In this document: positions 23,293-34,358 of the stretch, one piece after another
Position numbering within the stretch: position 1 is the stretch's first letter
How the letters are laid out: each line of letters opens with the position of its first letter
Source of the DNA: Acanthococcus lagerstroemiae
Taxonomy: Eukaryota; Arthropoda; Insecta; Hemiptera; Eriococcidae
Direction: 5' to 3'
Length of the DNA: 64,000 nt
Assembly (NCBI GenBank): GCA_031841125.1
Contig: CM063113.1
Span: 42,314,197 to 42,378,196, forward strand
Notes under the pieces: model-generated
Seen by the model: only the letters and a program-made list of their open reading frames with translations
Told to the model about the DNA's origin: nothing
Databases searched by the model: none
Program-made: the position numbers and the translations under genes

Positions 23293-23835
23293 TCAAATTG
23301 CAGCAAAGATTTTTTCACAACTAATGAACGCGTCAAAACTCTAAGATCGTGGGTGAAGCGATCTCCCCCAGATCCCTTAAAATCCGGGTTTCCCCAAACG
23401 TTTCGAGAAATATCAACTGTTGAAGAAAACGTTTAGACTAAAAACTATTCCTCATAAGATTCTACATAAAAAAAGATACTTCACAATTTTTCCATAACTG
23501 CTCACAAATGCTCGAAATAAAGGGTTCAAAATGATCCTGCAGTTTCCTGTAGACAACACACAACTTGTGGAAGAAAAAAGTAAATAAATGTTGACGTGGA
23601 TGTGTCCAATGACTCGACACGTGAAAGAGAAAAATTCCGCAGAAAAGCGTTACCGTCGTGATGTAGTTTTGTATTCCTTTTTATGCGGTCATTCGTTCTA
23701 TCATGGTTAAACCAGCCGACGCGAAGATTATCGAGCGACGCCGAGAATGAACGATTAGAGAAGGCATTGGAATGAGGGCATGCGCGTCAACGCGGTCGCC
23801 TGGACGACATATTCATGTCACAATATGTCCTTCCA
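23293..23835 (+). repeat. Dispersed ~540 bp repeat family, copy 2
   Basis: Inverted match to 9,147-9,690. Begins with the ATTGCAGCAAAGAT-like lead, then CACAACTAATGAACGCGTC, TTTCCCCAAACGTTTCGAG, AAAATGATCCTGCAGTTTCC, GTTGACGTGGATGTGTCC and ATGCGCGTCAACGCGGTC. It ends near an ACATATT...AATATGT mini-hairpin. Partial copies lie at 29,640-29,880, 39,119-39,370 and 63,061-63,205. No coding frame is shared by all copies. Confidence 0.7.
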
Positions 23836-25084
23836 TGTAGTAGTCAGACTCTTTCTTGGACATCGTTTCGAAGATTATGAGGGTCGCTGAACTTATTTTC
23901 GTTAATGATTTGTCCTCAAACTGCGAATTAGAATATATCTGGAGGGGGAAAGGTCTCTAACTAGAGATTCTAAAAGATACAATATGGACATTGTCTCAGG
24001 TTTAAAGTGTTACTGAATTCAATTTCGATGACCATTTGCCCCTAACATACAAATTGTGACATCGGAGTGGGGAATGACTAACTATGTCATATAAATTATG
24101 CATGACGTTTATTACTGATCACAGTTTCCTCTTAATTCACGAATTCTGATATTTTGAGAGCGAGAACGGTAGAAAAGTGATGTTGCTAATGATGATGAGC
24201 ATGTTCGATCAGTCAATACCTTTTCAACAGAAAGTACAACAGACAGCTTACAACCAATTTATGTTACATGGTAACTGTTCTTCACTTGATGACAAATATG
24301 GGACGATGTTTGCTGGTTCGGTCTGAGTGTACCCCCGGCCCGTGACAGGCGAAGTACTCCTCATCTGCTCCCATTCATTCTGTTCTAGAGCAATACGGTG
24401 AAAGAGTTTTTTCAAGAATCAGTCGACCTCATCCCTCCGCCTAGTTTTGGGTTTGAGATTGTGGGAGATAGACTGATAGGTCTGTACTTACCTATATTGT
24501 GTCTGTCCTCTTTTTTGAAGAGAAGTGCTACTTATTCAGTACTGTCATTTAACTCTCTGTGCTATTCAACTCTCCGGATATTTTCCCCTTTGTTATGTCT
24601 GTGTAACTGTACTCGTCTATTATTCAATGAACATGGGGACGTGTTATCAAACATATCGGAAAAAGCGGTCGCCTGCAACTTGGCCTCTGTGATCAGTTTC
24701 TGAAAGTCATCGTGCTATCTGTAGGGAATGGGGCGCATCCTAATCCAGAAAATTCGGCTCCTTTCGTCCGGCCAATTTTTGCTCATTTTTGAACCTACGA
24801 ATAATCTTTCGTCTTTCGTCCTCTCGCATTCGAATCCACTATTCGGGCCGGACAGAACTAGTATCGCGCACAACAAAAACGGGACAACTGGTGAGGGACG
24901 CGGGCGGTGGGCGGAAGCTTTCCTTAAATCGATCGAAATCAATTTTTATGAGAGAAGGTAACTTATAGGAAATTTCACGCTCTACAAATTTTGTCCTTTT
25001 AATTTTTCCGCTAAATGGCTTTGTTCTCGACTTATTGTGAGGTAACTCAATTAACATTCAAATAGGAAAATCGTCCTGATCCCG
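23836..25084. other. No gene recognised
   Basis: The 101-codon plus frame at 24,398-24,703 starts with an ATG but shows no recognisable domain. Overlapping frames on both strands at 24,715-25,057 look like chance. No repeat family of this window was seen here. Confidence 0.4.
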
Positions 25085-25090
25085 TTTTCA

Positions 25091-25164
25091 ATTTTATTTA
25101 TTTATTTATTTATTAGAAATTTAAGTCCCCCTCAACAGCGCAGTGGCCAATAACAGAGGGGGAC
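25091..25164 (-). other. LINE 3' hairpin plus (ATTT)n tail
   Basis: Perfect 9-bp stem: GTCCCCCTC at 25,125-25,133 pairs with GAGGGGGAC at 25,156-25,164 around a 22-base loop. The tail ATTTATTTATTT lies immediately downstream in element orientation (25,091-25,114). Related tails at 32,900-32,958 and 62,697-62,775 keep a stem in the same place. 3' stem-loops of this kind serve as RT recognition sites in some LINEs; that role is inferred here. Confidence 0.75.
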
Positions 25165-25516
25165 TATAATTAAGACTATTTGCAAATTATAAGTTGCCAC
25201 AAATTTTGGTGGAAAATAAAATAAAGTAAAAATGCATAAAAGAAGCAAAAATAAAACAAAAACAAACTAAGAAAACCAAAAAATAAAATAAAATAAGATA
25301 AGATTAAAAAAAATATAAGTAAACAAAACAAACAAATTTGCCAAAATAAAAATAAATATATAGTGGATGGAACACAGGATAAAGGTGGAGAAGGAACATT
25401 TGGGAGGGAGGGGGAACACATTATGAAAACATGACGACAATGACCGTTTATGGAAGGGAAGCCAAAGGCACTGGTCCATAGAGTGGGGATAACACAAACC
25501 TACCGGTTAGTTGCAG

Positions 25517-26116
25517 CTAGGAGGTATGGCAGGAAAGCTCCTGTTGGACAGAAAATATAAACATTGGTCTGTTCATGTGAAAAATATCTATGTTATGGTT
25601 TAGTCTGACAATTGTGTTGAATAATTTTAACAAACGAATAAGAAGACGTGTATTGTGATTGCTGTATCTAGGTATTGCACATAAATCGTTGAATCGACTA
25701 TTAAAATTTGGAACTTTGAGGTGTATGCAAGCCAGTATATCGCTATCAGATGTTCTACCATTCAAAATATCTCTCAAGAAAACTATGCCAGCTAATTTCC
25801 GTCTATTTTCCAGTGTTGTTATTTCAAACCCTATTAATAGTTTCTGATATGTTACATCGAATGGATAGTAAGAAAATAATTTTGAATACAAATATTTTAA
25901 AAATTTACGCTGTATACTCTCAATTTTATTAATAAGGCCAATCCTTCCAGGATCCCAAATGAAGGAAGAAAATTCCAAAATTGACCTGACAAAAGAAAAA
26001 TAAAACATTTTGATTGTTTGTGGGTTCTTATAATTTCTGCTGTTTCTGATAATGAAACCTTGTATTTTTTTACTACGTAATGTGATTTCTTCTATATGTT
26101 TTGAAAAGCTCAACAT
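25517..26116 (-). pseudogene. LINE ORF2 C-terminal region
   Basis: 199-codon minus-strand frame covering the RT thumb and C-terminus: FSKHIEEITLRSKKIQGF, FVRSILEFSSFIWDPG, INKIESIQRKFLKYLY and LENRRKLAGIVFLRDILNG. This layout is characteristic of CR1/L2/Jockey-superfamily LINEs lacking RNase H. The ORF ends at 25,517, followed by about 430 bases of T-rich 3' UTR on the minus strand. Confidence 0.85.
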
Positions 26117-26223
26117 TTGATCCAGAAAATTCCCAAATCCCTAACTTCTTGAACGTTGGTTAATTTGTTTTCCAAAATTTTGTATGGATAATTTAAAATA
26201 TTCTTTTTCTTAGTAAACGTTAT

Positions 26224-26631
26224 TTATACACATTTACTAACATTAAAGGGTAATAAGTTTTTTTGACTCCATTCCGCAAGTTTGTTCTGGTCATTTTGAA
26301 GCTCCCCACAATTTCGAATTAAATGTATAGTTTTGTAAATTTTCAAATCATCGGCGTGTAATAACATTTTAGAGTGGGAGATTCTGTCGCAAATATCATT
26401 TATGAAGATTAAGAACAAAAAGGGGCCAAAAACTGACCCTTGCGGAACCCCAGAGGGACATGGATAACTGTTTGATTGAAACCCGTAGTATTCAACAAAT
26501 TGCTGCCTATCCTCTAAATAAGACTGGAAGAGATTTGTTAATTTTAAGGAGAACCCAATGCCTTTTAACTTATGCAGTAGAATATTATGGTTAACAGTGT
26601 CGAAAGCCTTAGCAAAATCCGTATAAATCAC
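26224..26631 (-). pseudogene. LINE reverse transcriptase, palm
   Basis: Next ORF2 segment. It contains the first catalytic aspartate region (DFAKAFDTVNHNILLHKL), the PQG block (GVPQGSVFGPFLFLIFIND) and the second catalytic motif written HADDLKIYK where most families have YADD or FADD, so both Asp residues are kept. The frame stops at 26,224 in a region equivalent to the start of the thumb. Confidence 0.9.
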
Positions 26632-26663
26632 ATCAAGTTGCAGTCTACCATTAAAAATTTGGT

Positions 26664-27437
26664 TTATTTCATTTGTAAATTTCCAAAGACATGTTTGTAC
26701 AGACCGCCCTTCAGAAACCCATGTTGACCATCAGAGAAAAATAACTGTACTTGCTTATATAGGGACTTATAAAGAAATGTCTCAAATATTTTAGAAGGTA
26801 ATGGAATGAGTGAGATTGGTCTATAATCGTTTACAATGCTGGAATTTCCTTTTTTGGGTAATGGTATCACCTTTGATAATTTCCAAGATAAGGGGAAAAT
26901 TTGACTTTCAAGTATTAAGTTGTACAGATGTTTTAAAGGTTTTGCTAAATATGACCAACATGCCTTGAAAACATATGGGGGGACGCCATCAGGACCACAA
27001 GAGCTACTACTCTTGAGATTTTGCAGAGCAAGTCCAACCTCTTCTAAAGTGAAATTCTTTACCTGGATAATGGAAGGACTGGAAAGTTTAAGGTTTATAC
27101 CCCCTAATATAAGAGAATCATCATTATTCTTGGATTTATAAACACTGCTAAAGTAGTCAGCGAATGCCATTGCAATTTTTTCTGGTGTATCATGAGATTT
27201 ATTATTGTATGTAAAGGTGTGAGCCTTGAACCTATTATTACTTCTCTGTTTTACATGCCGCCAAAATACTTTAGGTTCTGTTGTTACACCCTCCTCCATT
27301 TTAGTATTATATTGCAACCAAGCTTGCTTTAAAAGTACTTTCAGCTCCTTTCGGAGCTCTTTATACTTAGTTAATGAGTTGTGACAGTTCCGATTTTTCT
27401 TATATGAGCTGTGGCTTTTTTTTTTTAATTTTGGCAA
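26664..27437 (-). pseudogene. LINE reverse transcriptase, fingers
   Basis: Continuation of ORF2 on the minus strand. It shows the pre-RT linker (FWRHVKQRSNNRF) and the RT fingers: LKSSSSCGPDGVPPYVFK, SKVIPLPKKGN, DYRPISLIPLPSKIFE and QHGFLKGG. This would be the thumb-proximal half of the polymerase that copies the LINE RNA at the nicked target. The frame is lost near 26,664, just before the palm, by a frameshift. Lengths and motif spacing match a CR1/L2/Jockey-type RT. Confidence 0.9.
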
Positions 27438-27725
27438 TGATTTGAGCTGAAAACCATACAGGATATATCCGGTTCCTCCTACCTTTTTTTAATGGCACTG
27501 CATTTTGCAAAATACATTGAACTACCGTACTAAAGTACTCAGCTGCTGCGCTTGTGTCTTTCAAATTGTAATATTCCTCCCAATTCTCATCCCTAAATCC
27601 ATAGTAAGTAAACCTTTAAAAAGTCAGCCTTTCGAAAATCAAATTGGTTTACATTTGAGTTACTTGTTATGCTTGTATAAACAGTGGAAAAACAATTGAA
27701 ATTTATATCAAGTGGAGGATGGTAC

Positions 27726-28390
27726 CTAATACCTATCCATTGTTTCCACAAGGGACTCACTAAGCCTAACAGAAGTATCTGTGCAGTTGCCTACAATTAG
27801 GTCTAAAGTTTTACAAAAATCATTACTAATTTTATTAAACGATAAGAAATTGTTAACGTATAAAAAGTTATTGAGATCCCAATACTTGTTATTGCCTAGG
27901 ATATCACAGTTATCAAGCCCACAATCTGGCAAATTAAAATCACGAAAGATCATCATATTTTGGTCTTGCAGACCTGAAGAAGTTATTTTTTCATAAATAG
28001 CAACATAGTCGACCCTTGACAGGGCAGGAGGAAAATAAAAACCCCCCAAATATAATGGACTAACCCGAGAATTCCCAATTTTTACCCACAAATGCTCACA
28101 TCTATTTCCCTCAAGCTCTAAGTGGTGTGCACGTTCTCCTATAATGTTTTCTCGAACTGCCAAAAGAACACCTCCCCTCCTGCGGCCCTCACCCAAAGCT
28201 TCCCCTCTGTCTTTCCTAAAAACCACAAATACTTTGTTGAATAATTCACAATTTTTGATGCCCTCATGCAACCATGTTTCTGTAATAGCTATTATATCTG
28301 CTGAACTTGCTGAAGTGGCATGAAAGAATTCCTCCATTCTTGTACGTAAACCCCTAACATTCTGATATAAGCATTTAAGACTGCGTCCTT
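27726..28390 (-). pseudogene. LINE apurinic-like endonuclease domain
   Basis: N-terminal part of the CR1/L2-like ORF2, an endonuclease that would nick target DNA for target-primed reverse transcription. Visible motifs in order are LKCLYQNVRGLRTRMEEF (N-strand, near 28,380), AITETWLHE (catalytic E), RRRGGVLLAVRE, MIFRDFNLPDCG (usually GDFN, here RDFN) and LDLIVGN. The frame breaks at MDRY followed by a stop at 27,726. The sequence continues one frame over with HPPLDINFNCF, the usual histidine region. The open frame extends upstream to 28,721, but that part looks like 5' leader, so the start is uncertain. Confidence 0.85.
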
Positions 28391-29639
28391 TCGAGTGTAA
28401 TTTATTATTTAACATCATAGAAAATATTTTAAGGGTAGTAACAGGAAGAGATCCCCAAACTAGTGACCAGTACCCCTGGGATATAGAAGGGTGGATGAAA
28501 GGAAAGAGAATTTCAAGGAGGCAATGTATTTTTAAGGGATGGATGGTAAAGGAGTGAGAGTTAAGGTTGTTCCAAGTAACAGGATAACAGAGCTCCAGTG
28601 AGAACATAAAACTAAAAGTATCTATATGCATTGTAAAAACATAAACAAACAAAAATAGTGATAACAATAAAAATAAAAATAAGTTTGCAATGAGATATAA
28701 GATAAAAATATAAAGTATCATTTGACATAAAGTTGATTGTGAGGTTAGAATTAGCTGAAATTTTGCCGATTGTAGCGCTCCTGGCGGATGACCGGCTCAA
28801 ATTTCACCTTTTTCGTCGTGAAACTATTCGACGATATTTAGTCTTCAGTTGGTTAATCGTTGATCGAAAATAATCGGATTGCGAATTTCTCATTATATTC
28901 GCTCCAAATTGCTGGTCTTTCTCCAAAAAGTATTTCCCAACATGGAATGTACATATTCGGACTGTGTGGCTGACCGAATCCAAATAATGCACTCGTTTAA
29001 AAAAGCGCCTCGGGCAGTCGGACTAGAAGAGGCCGATATTTGAAGCTGTATATTACGTTTATTATATAAGCGAAAATGAATCACCAATGAATGGGTATAA
29101 CGGGCCGAATGGCGAACCTTAATTACGCAGCACTGACCTACACTCGTCCGAACCAGTTGGTTCCTTTCGATTTCGTTCCACCGAACTTCTCGCCATTCTT
29201 CCTCGTAACCGTATTCATATACCATCATTAAATTCATCAAATTCTATAAGGTGTTCACATAGGGCCGCGTTTATCTCAGTTGAAAGGGAATTGCGAGTTG
29301 GATGGTCGAAAAGGTCAACAGGTAAAACCGTGAACTACAAAAAAAGCATTGGGTGGCATGGTATGCTGAACCGAAAGACAGACATAATTATTAATGTTAG
29401 GAGTCCAGAAAAATTAAAGTTGAGTTGGACAGATATTTCCAGCAAAGAATTTTTTTTTCACCCTTTGGACTGGACCCTTAGGGCCAGTTGTACAATTGTG
29501 AGTTGACTATCACGTGATTGTTAACTTGCTGTTTCAACCAGTCAACTCGCCAACCTCGGATTAACGATAACTATGAACATATCAAAAGTCTAAATTCGTC
29601 ACAGCGGAGCTATCTCCTACTGAGCGTTGAACATCCCCC

Positions 29640-29880
29640 AGTTTGTCCCGCGATTCTCGAAAAATAGCAACTAAAGGACAAAACTCTTCGAATAAAAATT
29701 ATTCCTTATATTCTACGCAGAAAAGGTGCTCTGTAATTTTTTCGTAACTGTCCTCGAGATGCCCGAAATAGGGGATTCAAAATGATCCCGCAATTTCGTG
29801 TGGATTAACACAAGGCCGTAATGAAGAAAACGTTGAGTACATTTTTCGATATGTTTTTAGTCTGGCCGACTTGAGTAAAC
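29640..29880 (+). repeat. Dispersed ~540 bp family, partial copy 3
   Basis: Diverged match to the central part of 23,293-23,835: ATTCTCGAAAAATA, AAAATTATTCCTTATATTC, GCCCGAAATAGGGGATTC and AAAATGATCCCGCAATTTC. Neither end is preserved. Confidence 0.55.
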
Positions 29881-30003
29881 GAAAGGGATGCAAATGATTA
29901 TCGGACCCTTTTATGAACATCCCTATCTACCCATCCCTGGAATGTTTCCTCCACCTTCCCGTCCATAGGGACCACAATTTGTATTTTGTGTTTTAGCACG
30001 TTT

Positions 30004-30190
30004 TCTAGTCGCTGCGTGGCCAAGTGGTAACGTACTCTCTTCGCAATCTTTACGTCTCCGGTTTGAGTCCCACCAACGCTGGAAAGTTAGTGATACTCGG
30101 AATATCCCCACTAACATCCGAGCGAACACAGTGACTACAGTATCAGTCAAGGTGGAAACATAGCGCGACATGTAACACCCGCCAGTTTAC
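30004..30190 (+). mobile_element. tRNA-headed SINE-like element
   Basis: The head resembles a tRNA with both internal Pol III promoter boxes: A box TGGCCAAGTGG (30,017-30,027) and B box GGTTTGAGTCC (30,060-30,070), 33 bases apart. The acceptor ends do not pair convincingly, so it is not a functional tRNA. The following non-tRNA body has no match to the SINE at 48.5 kb. The class is inferred from the boxes. Confidence 0.55.
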
Positions 30191-30399
30191 ACGACCAAGA
30201 CATTACAGTCGCTGTACTGTGAGTGGGCACGTTGTGGGTGGCGTACTCAATGTCATGAAACACATGGCTAGTACCCGAATTGTGGCTACTCTTTGGCACA
30301 GAGAAGACGGCCAACTACCCTGACTAACCTGTCCAGGAAAGTAGCGCATCAGAAACTGCGACCGCCATACAGTGGTTCGGAATTCAATTCTAAGGGGCC

Positions 30400-30870
30400 A
30401 AAATTCTGAAACTTGGTTAGTAGGGGTTCTTGAGGGTGCTGAAACTATTTTCATGGTTTTAGAACTCAAATCTCAAAAGGGGTTTTAGGGAGAGAGGCAA
30501 AACTCAAATTGTTGAAAGATACCGAGTGAGATATTAAAATATATGCTTCCGATCCCCCTAAACACGACTGTGAAGTTATTTTCTTCGAAATGTAAAAAGA
30601 GGCTGGGGGAGGGGGTCAAACTACAAATTTTTCAACATTACCAACTGGGATATCAAAATGTATGTTTTCGATCTCCCTGAACATGATTTCGAAATTAGTT
30701 TGTTCGAAATGCGATAAGGGGCTTCATAGGGGTGGAGCCAAGCTCCGACATTTTAAGCATTGCCAAGTAGGGTATCAAGATGTATGTTTTCGACCCCCCC
30801 TAACACGATTCAGAAGTTGTTTTGTTTGAAATTGAGGGGCGGGGCTTCATGGGGAATTATGAACACAAGA
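30400..30870. repeat. ~120 bp tandem array, about four units
   Basis: The anchor RATATYAAAATRTATG then TTCCGATC/TTTCGATC occurs at 30,529, 30,648 and 30,770, so the period is 119-122 bases; a decayed unit precedes them. Each unit has a GGGG-rich segment and a TTGTTCGAAAT-like segment. No ORF. Confidence 0.65.
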
Positions 30871-30949
30871 GTACGTTTGGTATGTTGAATAACATAATAC
30901 CAACTAACAAAATAGTTCATCAAAATTATAAACAAAGTATATTATTAAG

Positions 30950-31110
30950 AATGAATAAAACCATCATCTTCCAAATCGTAGTCATTTTACTTCTTCTATA
31001 TCATCTTCATCTAAAGAATTATCATCGTAGTCATCATCTTTCTCTTCTTCTTCGTTTTTTAAAGAACTCTGATAATCTTCAAAATCTTCTATTTCTTCTT
31101 TTTTGGGGTG
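30950..31110 (-). other. Acidic low-complexity reading, minus strand
   Basis: The minus strand reads EEIEDFEDYQ, then NEEEEKDDDYDDN and SLDEDDIEEVK without a stop for about 45 codons. It comes from (TCATCTTC)-like text on the plus strand. It could be a fragment of an acidic protein region, but low complexity alone explains it. Confidence 0.2.
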
Positions 31111-31263
31111 ATACTCTACGCCAAAATAACGCGAGTGCTTCACAGATAACAACTTTTGTTCAAGTTGTTACCAGCCGACGAATGCGTCCAAGGAACTTCT
31201 ACTGAATCAAAAATCATTCAAAGAAGTGAAGACAAAGATGCTGGTGGTGTACAGGTGGAAAAC

Positions 31264-32890
31264 GCACCAAACGTACAAAAGGATGAAATAATTTTCGGGG
31301 AAAATTTCCGATGATTTCCAAAAAATTTCATCAGAAATCTTCGAGAAGATACCTTTGATTTTCGAAGATAATTTCCGAAGAATTTCATCGAAAATATTAG
31401 GGAAAGACTTCCGATCGGTTTCGGACATCATTGAGGAAAATCTCCGATGATTTCAGGAGAATTTTTTCGGAAATCATTTCCGGAGAATTTCGTCGGAAAT
31501 CTTCAGAAAATATTTCCAATGTTTTCCAAAGAATTTCTTCAAAAATCTTTAGGTAAATTTTCCCATAATTTATAAAGAATTTCATCGGAAATATTTGAGA
31601 AAAAACTCCGATGGTTTTTTGGAATAATTTTATCGAAAATCTTCAGGAAAAATCTCCGAAGATTTCCAGAGAATAATTTCATTGGAAATCTTCGAGAAGC
31701 ATCTCCGATGATTTTTGAAGAATTTCATCGGAAATTTTTTGGGGAAAATTGCCGATAATTTCCGAAGAATTGAGACTATTTTCCACTCGTGCGGTGGAGT
31801 CAGAAATATTTCCCGAAGATTTTTGATGAACTTCTTCGGAAATCAGCTCACAATTTCCGAAGAATTTTATCGAAAACAATTTGAGAAAAATCTCCGATAA
31901 TTTCAAAAACATGCCATTGGAAATCTTAGAAAATAATCTCCACTAATTTACGAAGAATTTTATTGAAAATCTTCAGAAAAAATTTCTAACGATTTCCGAA
32001 AAATTTTCGGGGAGAATCTCTGATCCCATTGCATGAGTGGGAAACAGTCTCAATTCTTCGGGAATCGGAATTTTCCCCCAAAAATTCCCGATGAAATTCC
32101 TTAAAAATCATCGGAGATTTTTATCGAAGATTTCCAATGAAATTCTTCGCAGATCATCGAACCTTTTCTCTGAAGATTTTTGATAAAATTCTTCAAAAAC
32201 CATCGAGTTTTCCCCCATATATTTCCTATAAAATTCTCAGAAAATTTTTTCGATGAATTTTGATGAAATTTTTTGCTAAAAGACTTCCGATGAGATTCTT
32301 CGTTAATTACCGGAATTTTTTCCCAAAAATTTCTGATGAAATTCCTTGAAAATCATCGAAGATTCTTCTTTTCCTGAAGATTTTCGATAAAATGCTTCAA
32401 AACTATCGGCGCTTTTCCCCGAAAGTTTCCTATTCAAAAATTATCGGAAAATTTTCTGCAAGAATTTTGATAAAATTTTTTGGAAAACATTGGAATTTCT
32501 TTCTAAAGATTTCCAACGGGATTCTTCGGAAATTTTCAGAATTTTTCCCCAAAAATTCCCGATGAAATTCCTTGAAAATCATCGAAGATTCTTCTGCAAA
32601 ACTTCCAATGAATTTCTTCGAAGGTCATCGAACGTATATTCTGAAGAATTTTGATAGAAATCTTCAAAAACTATCGGAGTTTTTCCCTCGAATATGTTCT
32701 ATAAGATTCTTCAAAAATTATCAAAAAAATTTTTCGATGAATTTTGATGAAATTTTCTGGAAAACATTGACAGTTTTTCTAAAGACTTCCGATAAGATTC
32801 TTCGTTAATTACCGGAAATTTTTTCCAAAAATTTGCGATGAAATTCCTTAAAAATCATCGGAGATTTTTCCTAAAGATTTTTCGATTTTT
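31264..32890. repeat. 1.6 kb minisatellite that inverts at ~32,030
   Basis: About 43-53 bp units. In the left half the unit reads GAAGAATTTCATCGGAAATC then AAAATCTCCGATGATTTCC; the right half carries its reverse complement (GATGAAATTCCTTAAAAATC). Between them a unique 34-base block at 31,764-31,797 is present inverted at 32,026-32,059. Many units have internal dyads (CGATGA...TCATCG). Frames such as IFSEDFRRNSPE occur on the minus strand in the left half and the plus strand in the right, following the inversion. No coding role is evident. Confidence 0.8.
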
Positions 32891-32894
32891 TTTG

Positions 32895-33060
32895 TTCAAT
32901 TTCAATTTATTTATTTCGGTCCCCTATAGCCTATCAATGGCCAATTGCGGAGTGACCGCGCTTATTCTAATAAACTAAAAATAAAACAGACCAAAATAAC
33001 TAACTAAAAGAAGAGAAAGAAAAAAATACAAATGCTCAAACGAAAAATGAAAAAAAAAGT
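32895..33060 (-). mobile_element. 3' end fragment of the CR1/L2-like LINE family
   Basis: The tail TTTATTTATTT (32,906-32,915) is followed by a hairpin with CGGTC (32,917-32,921) pairing GACCG (32,954-32,958), and then an A-rich stretch like the 3' UTR at 25,170-25,350. The motif order (tail, GTCCCC, GGCCAATT, closing stem) matches the LINE at 25.1 kb. It abuts the end of the minisatellite. Confidence 0.55.
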
Positions 33061-33190
33061 TAAATTATTCTCACTGTCGCCGTCTCACGCCTAACCGCCG
33101 GCCCAGTCACAACCTACAACCTAAAACTACCATAGACCCTAAGGTAAACACGCCAGTACTAGGCACTCTATGCCAACAGTAAGAATTCTT

Positions 33191-33415
33191 CTTTCCAGTT
33201 ACCAGTATTAAGGCTTAAAAAACGACGGTGTTGGCAACACTGTTATTACGTAATGAACATCGTTGGCAACACCATTGTTTTAAGCTTTAATATCTTTTTT
33301 CTTTTCAGTTGCCTATATTAGGACTTGATATGATGGTATTGGCAACGACGTTCATCACGTCATGACGGTGTTGCCAACACCATCGTTTTACGCCTTAATA
33401 TTGGCAATTAGAAAG
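33191..33415. mobile_element. Dimeric palindrome, two ~110 bp foldback units
   Basis: Unit 1 (33,191-about 33,296) and unit 2 (about 33,301-33,415) are each palindromic and are also direct relatives: CTTTCCAGTTACC and CTTTTCAGTTGCC start 110 bases apart. Arms contain TATTAAGGCTTAAAA and GGTGTTGGCAACAC; centres are TTATTACGTAATGA and TCATCACGTCATGA. The outermost ends also pair (CTTTCCAGTT with AATTAGAAAG). It looks like a foldback MITE that duplicated in tandem. No TSD was identified. Confidence 0.7.
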
Positions 33416-34358
33416 AAAAATGCTTACCATGCATAATATGGACTTAGTGCTGGCACAGCGCAACCAACTGAGTCCTTCAACATTCCTCTTATTCTGGACT
33501 GCAGTGGGATAGACAAGACGCGTGTCTGTGGTAGGCAACACCAAATTCAGTAATTTTGCATGGTAGACGAACTTTCCTGGGAATAGTTGGCTAAGTAAAT
33601 ATGATCAAGAACGAGCTGGATCGGCTCTTCTAAGGTCACGAATTTGAATTGGCCCGATTACAAAATTTCAAATTCGTTAATTGCCAGATTCTGTAGTCGA
33701 TAAAGAACAAACAAGTGCGAAAAAAAATCTAATTTTAATAAGTTGAATAGGGCACCTTTAGGTGAATCTATGAATGCGGCAAATTGAATGTTGTTGAATT
33801 TTATTAGCGGAGCGTCGACGAAATTAATTTATCACGCGATGCTTATTTTTCTGGAAAACTCAGACGAGTGTAGAAAAATCTCGGAATTGAGTAGAATAAT
33901 ACGTAGGTCTGAAACGACAAAAGGAGTAATTGAAATTGTATAACACGAAGAGGTGAATAATTGAAAAGCCGATTTTAACTAAATAATTAGGTTTCACGGG
34001 TCCGTCGACTAACAATGGAATTTGAACCTACAAAATTTGCTCATTAAAAACGCCTGACTTGAGTAAGAAACCTCCGTGCGCCTGGCTATTAGATAGTTCA
34101 CGCTAATAATAAATTTTACGACCAAATTCATCGCAATTTTATGGACGCTCAAAATAGTGATAACTTACGCCACTTCAGATTAATTGTTTCATCACTCATC
34201 TTAGTTTCCTAATTAAGCGTGTAATGAAAGTTGGTGAAGTCACTCAGGTGGGTATCTTGTCAAGATTTTGGAAGGAATAGTTGCATAGTTCTCTGTTTAG
34301 ACTAAGGCTCCATTAGACTGCACTGAGACTTTCCAGGTCACTTTTTAATTCTCTATTT
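33416..34358. other. No gene recognised
   Basis: AT-rich sequence with no repeat of this window and no frame longer than about 60 codons. Confidence 0.45.

Larger units (their letters stand above)
25085..28720 (-). mobile_element. CR1/L2-like LINE, nearly complete ORF2
   Basis: Minus-strand non-LTR retrotransposon extending from the endonuclease to the 3' tail. It has no RNase H, its C-terminal region is of the CR1/L2/Jockey-superfamily type (LEFSSFIWDPG, IQRKFLKYLY), and it ends in an (ATTT)n tail rather than poly(A). These three points favour the CR1/L2 group. The upstream limit near 28,720 is approximate and no ORF1 was recognised. Frameshifts and stops make it non-functional. Its 3' hairpin is shared with fragments at 32.9 and 62.7 kb. 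Confidence 0.85.

Noticed and set aside
30017..30070. Functional tRNA gene
   Set aside because: A and B boxes are present, but the acceptor and anticodon stems do not pair properly.
31207..31912. Repetitive minus-strand proteins such as IFSEDFRRNSPE
   Set aside because: They arise from the minisatellite, switch strand with the inversion and lack stable repeat length.
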